DNA from: JBBRCX01 sp038204465
GTDB lineage: Bacteria > Planctomycetota > Phycisphaerae > Tepidisphaerales > Tepidisphaeraceae
Assembly (NCBI GenBank): GCA_038204465.1
Contig: JBBRCX010000048.1
Span: 1-35,483 of the forward strand
Reading direction: 5' to 3'
DNA length: 35,483 bases
Shown: piece by piece, positions 15,984-24,078 of the stretch
How positions within the stretch are numbered: the first letter of the stretch is position 1
Layout: the number at the start of each line of letters is the position of its first letter
The notes under the pieces: model-generated
What the model saw: only the letters and a program-made list of their open reading frames with translations
What the model was told of the DNA's origin: nothing
Databases searched by the model: none
Program-made: the position numbers and the translations under genes

Positions 15984-16362
15984 GTGCTGCTTGAGCGTGC
16001 TCTTCTGCGCGCGGTTGTGCGCCACACCAGAGGCTCTGGTGTCGTCCCTGGAGCTCCGTCGCGTCGGTGTCAACTCTCGCCCCATAAGCGCAGGGCCGGG
16101 GGTCGATGACGATGCGATGGAGTGCGAGGGACATAGCGCAGGGTCCCGCCGCTCCGGATTTCAATCGCGCTCGCTTCCTGACGAACCTCAGCGCTGTCTC
16201 GGAACGTCGTCGGGCAGCTTGCAGATCAGGCGAACCAAGAGCATGATGGCGAGGCTGCGGAATCCGCCTAAGGCCTCACGTGTGCATCGCCCGCGGAGAC
16301 TTGATCGCAGCGGACCGATCTCGAATATCTGGCTCGAAACAGCAACCAAAGGGCCATTGTCA
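15984..16362. other. Gene-free stretch with a near-perfect palindrome
   Basis: The plus frame of the following lipoprotein is open here, but the translated sequence is Arg/Ser-rich and not protein-like. ACACCAGAG (16024-16032) and CTCTGGTGT (16034-16042) form a 9-bp inverted repeat around a single base. No promoter is evident. Confidence 0.45.
16024..16042. repeat. 9-bp inverted repeat, possible operator or terminator stem
   Basis: ACACCAGAG-G-CTCTGGTGT. As RNA it would fold with a 3-base loop. It lies about 40 bp after the membrane protein gene; no T-run follows. Confidence 0.45.
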
Positions 16363-17034
16363 ATGATGTCACTGATGAAACGCATTCGACTCTCTCGCGC
16401 CAACGCGGTCCTGCTGCTGATCGCGCTGGTGGGCTGCGTCGCGACCGCGCTCGTGGCGAGTTCGGCCGCGCCTCCTGCGACGCGGCCGGCCGCTCCGCTT
16501 GATTTAAGCACGCCGCAGGCCGCCCTGAAGAGTTTCGCCACCGCTTGGCGCGACGCGGACGCCAGCGGCCTCAACGCGAGCTTGCTACGGGGCGAGAATG
16601 CGCTGAAGAACGCCACGTTCATTCGCTGGATCGAGGTCGACCATCGTTTCGAAAAAGCCGCCACCGCCCGTTACGGAAAGGACGGCGTTCAGAGGCTCCG
16701 CACCGTCATCGCAGTCTCCTCGATGTCCCAGCGCGGCCAGGCTCTTCTCGATGACCTGCCTGGGGCAACGATCGCCGTCAACGGCGACCACGCGACGGCG
16801 GATCTGGAAGTAGCCGGCCTTCACGAGTTGCAGAAGGTAAACGGCGAGTGGAGGGTCAAACTTCCGGGCGGAGAAAACGAAGCTTCCCCGCTGATCGGAA
16901 TTGTGGAACGCGTGTCGGCTGACATCGAGTCCGGCAAACTGAAAACCGTGGACGACGCCCGAGCGGTGCTGGCCAAAGCCACCGATACCCTGGCCAACGC
17001 CAGCACCGAGCCGACAACTCAAGCGAGCCCGTAG
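16363..17034 (+). CDS. Probable lipoprotein with NTF2-like domain
   Basis: 223 residues from ATG 16363 (16366 and 16375 are alternatives). The N-terminus has basic residues, a hydrophobic stretch (AVLLLIALVGC) and a lipobox LVGC with Cys25, so a lipidated envelope protein is likely; a second hydrophobic patch follows directly, so cleavage near ASSA is the alternative. The body begins DLSTPQAALKSFATAWRDAD, the opening of NTF2/SnoaL-like folds, and continues as a single mixed domain (about 40-190). The end is low-complexity (ASTEPTTQASP). No catalytic motif. Function unknown. Confidence 0.7.
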   Translation: MMSLMKRIRLSRANAVLLLIALVGCVATALVASSAAPPATRPAAPLDLSTPQAALKSFATAWRDADASGLNASLLRGENALKNATFIRWIEVDHRFEKAATARYGKDGVQRLRTVIAVSSMSQRGQALLDDLPGATIAVNGDHATADLEVAGLHELQKVNGEWRVKLPGGENEASPLIGIVERVSADIESGKLKTVDDARAVLAKATDTLANASTEPTTQASP

Positions 17035-17170
17035 GCGACATCATGCGCCTTGTGCGGCGGCGCCCCCAGCGATCTTCCGGTTGCATTGGGTCGCCATATG
17101 ACCCCCATCACTTATAAATCCTGCATGTGTTGCCACCGAGACATCGCTGTCAGTTATGCGAGCTCAGCAG

Positions 17171-17200
17171 TTGACAGAAACCAGCGAACAAGAGGTTATT
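17171..17200 (+). promoter_or_regulatory. Candidate promoter for the zinc-ribbon gene
   Basis: A consensus -35 TTGACA at 17171-17176 is followed, after an 18-base spacer, by GTTATT at 17195-17200, a poor -10. Start of the gene is at 17232. Weak evidence. Confidence 0.3.
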
Positions 17201-17231
17201 GCTAGTTCTTGATTGCGGCGTAAGAAAAACG

Positions 17232-17606
17232 ATGAAAATGCCCCAGCGACTGCCTGCGCGTCGACGAAGTATGTGGACTTCTATTGCGCCAGGTCTGGCA
17301 TTTGCGACGGTCTTCATTACCGCGCATGAGCTTACCTATGTCCTACCTCGCGAGCTTAAGCTACGTTTCCCATTTTCGTTCCCGGGAAGCGTGGATTACT
17401 GGTGTGGCGGTGCGAACGTTGCTGTTAGCTTCGCCCTGAGTTTTGCTCTAGCGCTGGTTGCTGCGTACATCACATGGAAACGTGTTCGTCACCTCGATCC
17501 GTTAACTGGCTGTGAGTGTTGCGGCTACGACCTCACAGGTAATATTAGCGGTGTGTGCCCCGAGTGCGGCTCCGAGGTATCACCGGGCCGTCGCCGTGAC
17601 ACATAA
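17232..17606 (+). CDS. Small membrane protein with C-terminal CPECG zinc ribbon
   Basis: 124 residues from ATG 17232 (17238 is possible). Two hydrophobic regions (SIAPGLAFATVFITAHELTY near 17-37 and VAVSFALSFALALVAAYITW near 68-88) are followed by a zinc ribbon: the first CxxC lies in CECCGYDLTG and the second in VCPECGSEV. This ribbon, with its GYDL between the two knuckles, is a recurrent planctomycete motif on small membrane proteins of unknown role; it probably binds structural zinc on the cytoplasmic side. The 3' end carries one arm of an inverted repeat (17596-17646). Confidence 0.75.
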   Translation: MKMPQRLPARRRSMWTSIAPGLAFATVFITAHELTYVLPRELKLRFPFSFPGSVDYWCGGANVAVSFALSFALALVAAYITWKRVRHLDPLTGCECCGYDLTGNISGVCPECGSEVSPGRRRDT

Positions 17607-17646
17607 GACACGGAAGAATTAAACGGAAGAAAAATTCATGTGTCAC
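17596..17646. repeat. 9-bp perfect inverted repeat spanning a stop codon and the next leader
   Basis: GTGACACAT (17596-17604) and ATGTGTCAC (17638-17646) are exact reverse complements around a 33-base AT-rich loop. The left arm covers the last codons of the zinc-ribbon gene and the right arm ends 7 bases before the ATG of the TMTC-like gene, where its ribosome binding site would be. Confidence 0.6.
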
Positions 17647-17653
17647 CTGTGAT

Positions 17654-19363
17654 ATGAGACCCAACTCCCCGCGATCCACTGCGCTCTGCATTCTGCTCAT
17701 CATCTTCGTCACGGGATTCACCTTCGTGCGGCTCTGCTCGAACCAGTTCGTTTACTGGGACGATCACAATACCATCGCGCGCAACCCCAACTTTGCGGTC
17801 GAGGGTGCGGCAGGTCCAGGCCGGTATTGGCGGGAGCCGAGCGGCAGCCTTTATATTCCCGTTACCTACACCGTCTGGGGCGCGCTCGCGGAGCTGTCGC
17901 GCGGCAAGCAGCCGGACCCGGTGATGCACAGCCTGCTCGATCCCTGGCTGTTCCATGCCTTCAACGTGCTGCTTCATATCGCCACTGCGGTCCTCGTCTT
18001 CCTGCTGCTGAGAAAACTGATGGGAGCCGACTGGCCCGCATGTCTCGGGGCCTTGCTGTTTGCATTGCACCCGGTGCAGGTGGAGTCGGTAGCGTGGGCA
18101 TCGGGGACCAAAGACCTGCTCGCGGGATTCTTCGGCGTGCTGGCGCTGCTCGGCTACGTCGCCGCGGCCCGGCGGATGAAAGCCGGCAACGCGCGGGCAG
18201 CCTATCTCACCTACAGCGGCGGGGCGGTGGCGCTGCTCTTCGCGATGCTGTCCAAGCCCTCGGCGGTGATCGTGCCGGCGGTCGTAGGGGTGCTCGAGCT
18301 TCTGTTGATCAGACAGTCCTCCAGGCGGGCCTCCCTCTGGGTCGCGGGCTGGCTGGCGCTGGCCGTGCCGTTCATCGTCAAAGGCAAGCTGTCGCAGCCG
18401 GCCACGATGTATTTCACGGCGCCGCTCTGGTCGCGCCCGCTCATTGCCGCCGATGCGCTGGCGTTTTATCTGAAGCAGTTGATCGCGCCGATTCATCTTC
18501 TGCCGGATTATGGGCGCTCGCCGCGCTGGCTCCTGCAGAGCGGTGCTTATCGATACACCTGGGTCGTCCCCGTCGTCGTCGCTCTCGCTTGCTGGCTGGG
18601 AAGGCGGCGCTATCCATGGCTGCTCGCCGCCTTCGGCGTCTTCGTCGCGGCGCTGCTGCCGATCCTGGGGCTGGTGAAGTTTGAGTTCCAGCTCTACTCG
18701 ACCGTCGCCGATCACTACCTCTACTTCGCCATGCTCGGCCCGGCGCTGGCCCTGGCGTTTCTGATGTCCAGCCACTGGAAGCGCATACCGGTTTCGCTCT
18801 GCGCCGCCGCGCTCGCGGTCGTCGCCGGCCGCAGCTTCGTGCAGGCGGGTTACTGGCGCGACACATCGACGCTGTTTCATCACGTGCTCGAAAGAAACCC
18901 GACCAGCCTCGCCGCCCAGGCGGTGCTCGGATTCATGGAACAGGAGGCAGGCCATGATGCGATGGCATATCAGCACTTTCTGCGTACGTTAGAGACCGAG
19001 CCTGAATACAGCACGGGCTACTTTTACCTTGGGGTGATTGAGCTGCGTGAGAATCGACCGGTCGAAGCGCTTGCCCACTTGGAACGCGCTAACGAACTCA
19101 ATCCGGACGACCGGCAGGTGTTGAATAACCTCGGCATTGCGCTGGCCAGAGTTGGTCGGTTTCCCGAGGCAGTCCGCCGGCTCTCGCGGGTTCTGGAACT
19201 GGTGCCGGACTACAGTTCCGCGCGCACCAATCTCGGTGTGGTGTATGAGCAGGCGGGCGAGCCTGCGCTGGCGATGAGGTGCTATCAGCAGGTTCTGATG
19301 ACCGACCCTAACGATGAAGGCGCACGCCGCGGCATGCGGCGCCTAACGGGCCAACCTCAGTAG
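17654..19363 (+). CDS. TMTC-like membrane glycosyltransferase with TPR repeats
   Basis: 569 residues from ATG 17654, which has no clear Shine-Dalgarno sequence. The N-terminal two thirds are multi-pass membrane (about 9-11 helices) with the GT-C-type landmarks FVYWDDHNTIARNP after the first helix, the WLFHAFNVLLHIATAVLVFL helix, and LFALHPVQVESVAWASGTKD. This set is typical of TMTC-like proteins, whose animal members are O-mannosyltransferases (family GT105) using a dolichol-linked donor. Residues about 420-565 hold four TPR-like repeats (for example YLGVIELRENRPVEALAHLE). The WDD pair is the likely catalytic acid site. Bacterial substrate unknown. The TPRs probably face the periplasm. Confidence 0.85.
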   Translation: MRPNSPRSTALCILLIIFVTGFTFVRLCSNQFVYWDDHNTIARNPNFAVEGAAGPGRYWREPSGSLYIPVTYTVWGALAELSRGKQPDPVMHSLLDPWLFHAFNVLLHIATAVLVFLLLRKLMGADWPACLGALLFALHPVQVESVAWASGTKDLLAGFFGVLALLGYVAAARRMKAGNARAAYLTYSGGAVALLFAMLSKPSAVIVPAVVGVLELLLIRQSSRRASLWVAGWLALAVPFIVKGKLSQPATMYFTAPLWSRPLIAADALAFYLKQLIAPIHLLPDYGRSPRWLLQSGAYRYTWVVPVVVALACWLGRRRYPWLLAAFGVFVAALLPILGLVKFEFQLYSTVADHYLYFAMLGPALALAFLMSSHWKRIPVSLCAAALAVVAGRSFVQAGYWRDTSTLFHHVLERNPTSLAAQAVLGFMEQEAGHDAMAYQHFLRTLETEPEYSTGYFYLGVIELRENRPVEALAHLERANELNPDDRQVLNNLGIALARVGRFPEAVRRLSRVLELVPDYSSARTNLGVVYEQAGEPALAMRCYQQVLMTDPNDEGARRGMRRLTGQPQ

Positions 19364-19474
19364 TACTCGGTGCGTCTTCTGAATCGCGCGCGGTCGCTCC
19401 GGTTCCATTGGACAAACTTGCGACCGTCGCAGTGGGTCTTTACCATTTGGAGCTCAGCGTTGAGGAGACATCTC

Positions 19475-20674
19475 ATGGTGCGACGATGGGTGGCCGGGGC
19501 AGCCGCGGTTTTCCTGCTTGCCACAGTCGTGCTGGCCAAGCCGGGCTCCGTCACGACCAAGGACGGGCAGGTAATCGAAGGCGACATCGCCGAACACGAC
19601 GAGAAGGTAGACATCACGTCGGCCAAGGGGATCAAGACAACGATCCTGCGCGATGGGGTTGAGAGCATCGATTACTTCGCCTCCGATGACGAGGAATTTC
19701 AGAAGCGCCTCGCGAAGCTCGATGCGAAGGACGTGCAGGGCCGGATCGATCTCGCGCGCTGGGCGATGGACCGCAAGCAGTACAAGCTGGCGCGCGATGT
19801 GCTGGAGATGGCCCTTGACATCGATCCGAACAATGCCGACGCCGATGCGCTGTTGAAGACCGCCCGCCGGCAGATGCAGTTGAAACCGGCGACCCGACGG
19901 GAGAGCGCTGAGAACGGCAGCGAGCCGGCGCCCGGGCCCGCGCCAGGGCCCCAGACCGCTCCAGCGACCCGCTCCGCGACCGCCAGGCTCGTGACCCCTG
20001 AGGAGATCAACGAGATCCGTCAGAAGGAGTGGCGAAAGGGCGACCGCGGCGTGATCGTCCGACTCGAGAACGACGTGAAGCGGCAGTACATGAACGCCAA
20101 CGCCCTGACACCCGCCGAGTTCAACAAGCTCGCCGCGGCTGAGCAGGGATACGAGATCATCCTCCATGGCGGCAAGCTCGCCCGCGACGTGAAGGTCGTC
20201 AACGATCCGCCGGCCCTGTTTCAATACCGGCGTCTCGTACAGAAGAGCGTTCTGAGCGGCTGCGCGGTCGCGGGCTGCCACGCCACCGCCGGCGGTGGTG
20301 GCGACCTGACGCTCTTCAACCCCGCCGATAAGGATGCGCCGGCCTACACCAACTTTCTGATTCTGAATCGTTACGCGAAGACATACGGCGATACGCGGTA
20401 TCAAATGGTGGATCGCACCGAGCCGAAGCAGTCACTGCTCGTGCAGTTCGGCTTGCCGCGCAAGCTCGCGGACGTCGGCCACCCGGAAGTGCAGGGGTGG
20501 CGTCCAATCTTCAAAAACCTCAGCGATCCGCACTATGTCGAAGCGATGGACTGGCTGGGGAGTTCACTGGCTCCGATGGCGCCCGAGTACAAGATCGACC
20601 TGACCAGGGAGCCGCCCGGACACGGCGACGATCGCACAAGTCACAGCGGCGAGGAAGGGCGCGGCGCGCCTTGA
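19475..20674 (+). CDS. Secreted CX4CH c-type-heme-like protein with TPR
   Basis: 399 residues from ATG 19475, with GAGGAGA at 19462-19468. Signal peptide (RRWVAGAAAVFLLATVVLA, cleavage near 22). Next comes a short beta domain (SVTTKDGQVIEGDIAEHDEK, resembling a small SH3-like or DUF motif), a TPR-like helical pair (about 85-130, ARWAMDRKQYKLARDVLEMA) and a linker (about 135-170). The C-terminal half holds Cys263-AVAG-Cys268-His269, a CX4CH variant of the heme c attachment motif, common in planctomycete proteins. A second heme ligand is not obvious. The protein could bind a covalent heme in the periplasm or be a structural relative. Confidence 0.8.
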   Translation: MVRRWVAGAAAVFLLATVVLAKPGSVTTKDGQVIEGDIAEHDEKVDITSAKGIKTTILRDGVESIDYFASDDEEFQKRLAKLDAKDVQGRIDLARWAMDRKQYKLARDVLEMALDIDPNNADADALLKTARRQMQLKPATRRESAENGSEPAPGPAPGPQTAPATRSATARLVTPEEINEIRQKEWRKGDRGVIVRLENDVKRQYMNANALTPAEFNKLAAAEQGYEIILHGGKLARDVKVVNDPPALFQYRRLVQKSVLSGCAVAGCHATAGGGGDLTLFNPADKDAPAYTNFLILNRYAKTYGDTRYQMVDRTEPKQSLLVQFGLPRKLADVGHPEVQGWRPIFKNLSDPHYVEAMDWLGSSLAPMAPEYKIDLTREPPGHGDDRTSHSGEEGRGAP

Positions 20675-20762
20675 GGCCGCGCGCGAAGTTGCCATAAGCA
20701 TGTTCGCGCTGGAGCGTGGTGCACGAATCCCGTCAGGACTGTGCCGTCCCCACGATTTTGAA

Positions 20763-21242
20763 ATGACTCCCGCCGGCCTGTTTACACTTACCATTGCCGT
20801 CACCGCCGCCAGCGCCGCGGTGGACGGGCTCCTTCAGCGCCGCCGCAGCCGCATGCTGCGCGGGCTCGCCGCCGAGTGGCGGCTCAACTACAGCGCTGCG
20901 GATCCGCTGCACATCGCGTCAAAGGTGGCCAGCCATTTCCCCATACCCGGCGCCGCCAACCTCCGCGTGAAGGACCTGATCTATGGGAGCGAGCGCGAAC
21001 GCTATCGCTATGTCTTCACCGCGGAATTCACCGCCGGCGTGGTCCGCACCAAATGCCGGCTCACGCGCGTCGCGACGTTCTCCGAGCCGCGCGATCGCGA
21101 CGACCCCGACGCGATGAGCCCGATTATCCTCGCTCCCAAGTCGGGCACGCTCCTCGAGCAATATCAGCATCTGGTCCCCGCCTCCGCCCGCAAGGCGGTC
21201 GAGCCGCCCAGCGTAGACCAACCCACACCCGCCAGCGTCTGA
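20763..21242 (+). CDS. Membrane-anchored protein of unknown function
   Basis: About 159 residues from ATG 20763; the open frame reaches back to 20700 but those 21 codons look non-coding. One N-terminal hydrophobic segment (AGLFTLTIAVTAASAAVDGL) is followed by RRRSRMLRGLAAEWRLNYSA, then a compact soluble domain with the FPIPGAANLRVKDLIYGSER and YRYVFTAEFTAGVV strands. The tail is Pro-rich. The soluble domain faces the cytoplasm if the basic residues after the helix follow the positive-inside rule. Family not recognised. The gene follows the heme-like protein and converges with htrA, with a terminator between. Confidence 0.65.
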   Translation: MTPAGLFTLTIAVTAASAAVDGLLQRRRSRMLRGLAAEWRLNYSAADPLHIASKVASHFPIPGAANLRVKDLIYGSERERYRYVFTAEFTAGVVRTKCRLTRVATFSEPRDRDDPDAMSPIILAPKSGTLLEQYQHLVPASARKAVEPPSVDQPTPASV

Positions 21243-21297
21243 TACTCTGCCGCGGGCTACTGCTCAGTGTTCTTCTGCGCGCCAGGCGTGATGCCGG

Positions 21298-21344
21298 AAA
21301 AAAAACGGGCGGTTGCGACGGCCGTGAGGCCGCGCAACCGCCCG
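21298..21344 (-). terminator. Rho-independent terminator of htrA
   Basis: On the minus strand a 12-bp GC stem (arms 21306-21317 and 21333-21344) with an inner GGCC/GGCC stem is followed by eight T (A8 at 21298-21305 on the plus strand). It begins 18 bp after the htrA stop. Confidence 0.9.
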
Positions 21345-21362
21345 CCGTGTGGGGGAGGACCG

Positions 21363-22934
21363 TTATGGCGCTGCTTCTTCCGGCTTCACGAATACGAAGT
21401 GCGAGCCCTCGGCGTTGGTCACATACATGCGCACCCCCTGCTTCGGGTCCTGCTTCTTGATCGCGTCAACGGTCTCCTGCGCGTTCTTCACGCGCTGGTC
21501 GCCGACGTGCGTGATCAAATCGCCGCGTTGCAAACCTGCCCGCGCCGACGCCGAGCGCGGCTGGACGCTGGTCACCAGTGCGCCTTCGCGTTCATCGCCG
21601 AGCCCGAACTGTTTGATCAGTTCTTCGGTCGGCGTCTGCAGCGACATGCCCAGCGCCTCGGTGGCGCCGGCCTTGCCTGGCTGACGCGGGAGCGTGCCGC
21701 TGCGACCAAGCACCGTCGTCAGATCGTCGGGCTGCTCGCCGATCTTGATGCTCACGTCCGTTGGCTGGCCCTTGCGGAACACCGTCACGGGAAGCTCCGA
21801 GCCCGGCGAGGTTGCCGCGACGATGTTTCGCAGTTGCTGCACGTTGTTCACCGGCTTGCCCTGCATCGACGTGATGATGTCGCCCGGCTGAAGCTTGCCC
21901 TGCGCCGGCGTATTGCCCGCCAGGATGTTCTCAACCAGGACGCCCTTGTCGCCCTGGTAGCCGAAGGTCTTCGCCAGCCCCGGCTGCGCCGAGACATCTC
22001 TGATGCCGATGCCCAGCCAGCCGCGGGTTACTTTCCCTTTGCTCTTCAATGCGTTGTAGACAAACTTCGCCTGGTTGGACGGGATGGCAAACCCGATCCC
22101 CTGGAAGCCGCCGCTGCGCGACGCGATCGCTGTGTTGATGCCGACCACCTCGCCGTGCACGTTCACCAGCGGGCCTCCGCTGTTGCCGGGATTGATCGGA
22201 GCATCCACCTGGACGAACGATTCATATCCCTGGTTGCCCAGGATTCCCGCCTGCCGATTGAGGGCGCTGACGATGCCGTGGGTCATCGAGCCGATGTAGC
22301 CAAACGGGCTGCCGAAGGCCATCACCCAATCGCCTTTTTCGAGCGTATCGCTGTCGCCCCACTTCGCGGGGATGAGCCGGTCGGCATGTATCTTCACGAC
22401 CGCCAGGTCCGACTTCGCGTCGGCGCCGAGGAGCTTGGCCCCTTCGATCTTGCGGCCGTCGCTGAGCGTCACCACCATCTCGGATGCGCCGCCGGCGACG
22501 TGGTTATTGGTCAGCACGTACGCGTCATCGCCGTCCGCTTCCATGATCACGCCGCTGCCGGTTCCCATCTGCTCGAACTCCTGCCCGCCGCTGCCCGGCT
22601 CGTCCGGCGTGTTGTCGTCGGGGCCGTTGTCGCCCGGGGCGCCGTCGCGGAAGAAACGACGAAGCATGTCGTCAGGAATCGGCGGGCGGCTTGGCGGCTT
22701 GATCGTCTTGCGCACGTTGATGTTGACCACCGACGGCTCCACCACCCTGCCGACTTCTCGGAAAACGGTGGACAGATCCTCGATGCTGGACAGTTGCTCG
22801 CGCGTCGCCTTCACCCGCTGCTCCGCCCGAACGAACTGAACGTCTTTCACAAGGGTGGAACCGTAGAAGCCGGCGGCGCCGATGCCGCTTATCAGAAGAA
22901 CGGCGGCCATGGACTTTCGAACACGCTTGAGCAT
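21363..22934 (-). CDS. Periplasmic serine protease of the HtrA/DegP family
   Basis: 523 residues from ATG 22932-22934 (MLKRVRKSM), which has GGGAG six bases upstream; the ATG pair at 22944-22949 is less likely. An N-terminal signal anchor (MAAVLLISGIGAAGFYGSTL) is followed by a trypsin-like domain with the full triad His145 (VLTNNHVAGG), Asp176 (KSDLAVVKI) and Ser252 (NPGNSGGPL), then two PDZ domains (about 290-380 and 430-515) including GWLGIGIRDVS and RAGLQRGDLI. The segment between helix and protease holds an acidic Asp/Gly/Pro-rich insert. HtrA proteins degrade and may refold misfolded envelope proteins. No Cys is needed. A terminator closes the gene. Confidence 0.95.
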   Translation of the reverse strand: MLKRVRKSMAAVLLISGIGAAGFYGSTLVKDVQFVRAEQRVKATREQLSSIEDLSTVFREVGRVVEPSVVNINVRKTIKPPSRPPIPDDMLRRFFRDGAPGDNGPDDNTPDEPGSGGQEFEQMGTGSGVIMEADGDDAYVLTNNHVAGGASEMVVTLSDGRKIEGAKLLGADAKSDLAVVKIHADRLIPAKWGDSDTLEKGDWVMAFGSPFGYIGSMTHGIVSALNRQAGILGNQGYESFVQVDAPINPGNSGGPLVNVHGEVVGINTAIASRSGGFQGIGFAIPSNQAKFVYNALKSKGKVTRGWLGIGIRDVSAQPGLAKTFGYQGDKGVLVENILAGNTPAQGKLQPGDIITSMQGKPVNNVQQLRNIVAATSPGSELPVTVFRKGQPTDVSIKIGEQPDDLTTVLGRSGTLPRQPGKAGATEALGMSLQTPTEELIKQFGLGDEREGALVTSVQPRSASARAGLQRGDLITHVGDQRVKNAQETVDAIKKQDPKQGVRMYVTNAEGSHFVFVKPEEAAP

Positions 22935-22967
22935 AAAGGCTCCCATCATTTCTCAGTAGGTGTGCTG

Positions 22968-22996
22968 GTCCGCGAATCAACCGCGAGCTCGCGGAC
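22968..22996. repeat. Palindromic element upstream of htrA
   Basis: CCGCGAGCTCGCGG (22981-22994) is a perfect 14-bp palindrome. In addition GTCCGCG (22968-22974) is the reverse complement of CGCGGAC (22990-22996). It lies about 35-60 bp before the htrA start and could be a protein-binding site or a leader hairpin. Confidence 0.5.
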
Positions 22997-23042
22997 ATAA
23001 TCGCATTCAAGTAGCACGTCTGATCGTATGTAATCGCCGGCC

Positions 23043-23900
23043 TCAATCGCGGCGCTGACGCAAAAATTTCTCGCGCTCCTGCGGGTCCATCGCGTACTGA
23101 TGTTCCGGGCCTGGATACTGCCCGCTTAAAACCTGCTGCACGTATTGCGCGTAGGCCCGCAGCGCCGGTTCAGCCAGGTTGCCCACCGCCGGTGCGAACC
23201 GCGGCGGGTTGGCCGTCAGCCCGATGGCGTCGTGCGTCACGACCACGCTGCCGTGACAGTCCGGCCCCGCGCCGCATCCGATCACCGGAATTTGTGTTGC
23301 GTCGACGACCGCCCGGCTCACTTCCGGCGGCACTGCCTCCAGCAGCAGGGCGGCCGCGCCGGCGCTTTCAAACGATTTGGCGACGTCGACAATTCCGCTC
23401 GCTTCGTCGGCGCTGCGTCCCTGGAAGCGATAGCCGCCGATGAGCCCGACCGCCTGCGGGCGAAGCCCCAGGTGAGCCATCACCGCCACGCCCGCATCGG
23501 CCAGCGCGCGAACCAGCGCCGTGTGCGCGGGCGCGACTTCCAGTTTCACGCAGTCGCACCCGGAAAGTTTCAACATCCGGCAAATGCTCCGCACGCCGCG
23601 GTCGATCGAGCCCTGGTACGACCCGAACGGCATGTCCGCCACCAGCAGGGCCAGCGGGGCGCCGCGCCGCACCGCCGCCGTCAACTCGATCATGAACGAG
23701 AGCGAGACCGGCAGCGTCGTCGGATGCCCCAGGATCACGTTCGCCGCCGAATCTCCCACCAGCAACGCCGGCACTCCCGCCTCCTGCATCAGGCGCGCGG
23801 TGGTGAAGTCGTAGCAGGTCAGCATCGCCACCTTCTCCCCCGTCCGCCGGGCCGCTCGCAGATCGTTTAACGTAAACCGTCGCGTCAGGGGGTGGCTCAT
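23043..23900 (-). CDS. panB: 3-methyl-2-oxobutanoate hydroxymethyltransferase
   Basis: 285 residues from ATG 23898-23900 (MSHPLTRRFTLNDLRAARRT), the normal PanB start; the open frame reaches 23984 but the upstream codons are not conserved-looking. It makes ketopantoate from 2-oxoisovalerate with 5,10-methylene-tetrahydrofolate, the first committed step to pantothenate and CoA. Family landmarks are clear: VAMLTCYDFTTARLMQEAGV, LLVGDSAANVILGHPTTLPV, ADMPFGSYQ, VKLE, AHLGLRPQAV, GGYRFQGR, EAVP and GCGAGPDCHG. It is a cytoplasmic Mg2+-dependent enzyme of usual length. No other pan gene is in the window. A TATAAT lies only 9 bases before the start (see promoter). Confidence 0.96.
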   Translation of the reverse strand: MSHPLTRRFTLNDLRAARRTGEKVAMLTCYDFTTARLMQEAGVPALLVGDSAANVILGHPTTLPVSLSFMIELTAAVRRGAPLALLVADMPFGSYQGSIDRGVRSICRMLKLSGCDCVKLEVAPAHTALVRALADAGVAVMAHLGLRPQAVGLIGGYRFQGRSADEASGIVDVAKSFESAGAAALLLEAVPPEVSRAVVDATQIPVIGCGAGPDCHGSVVVTHDAIGLTANPPRFAPAVGNLAEPALRAYAQYVQQVLSGQYPGPEHQYAMDPQEREKFLRQRRD

Positions 23901-23909
23901 GCTGAGGGG

Positions 23910-23915
23910 ATTATA
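23910..23915 (-). promoter_or_regulatory. -10 box immediately upstream of panB
   Basis: TATAAT on the minus strand ends 9 bases before the panB ATG. Transcription would then start only a few bases before the codon, giving a leaderless or nearly leaderless message. No good -35 is visible and no Shine-Dalgarno sequence fits. Confidence 0.5.
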
Positions 23916-24078
23916 CCCATGCTGGAACGGGCAGGGGCTGCACGGAGACTTCGCCATGCACGGGCCATCACCTGCAGGATGCAATGCCGGGGCGTTTCCT
24001 AACAGGATCTAACGATGTGTTCCCACAGAGAGGGGGTGGCGAGCCTTCAAGGAGCAAGGTTCTATCGTTATCAAATCG

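Noticed and set aside
17636..18976. 446-codon minus-strand ORF
   Set aside because: Shadow of the TMTC-like gene; the translation is Arg/Gln/His-rich without fold features.
21267..23000. 577-codon plus-strand ORF opposite htrA
   Set aside because: Arg/His-rich shadow of the HtrA gene, which has a full catalytic triad and PDZ domains on the minus strand.
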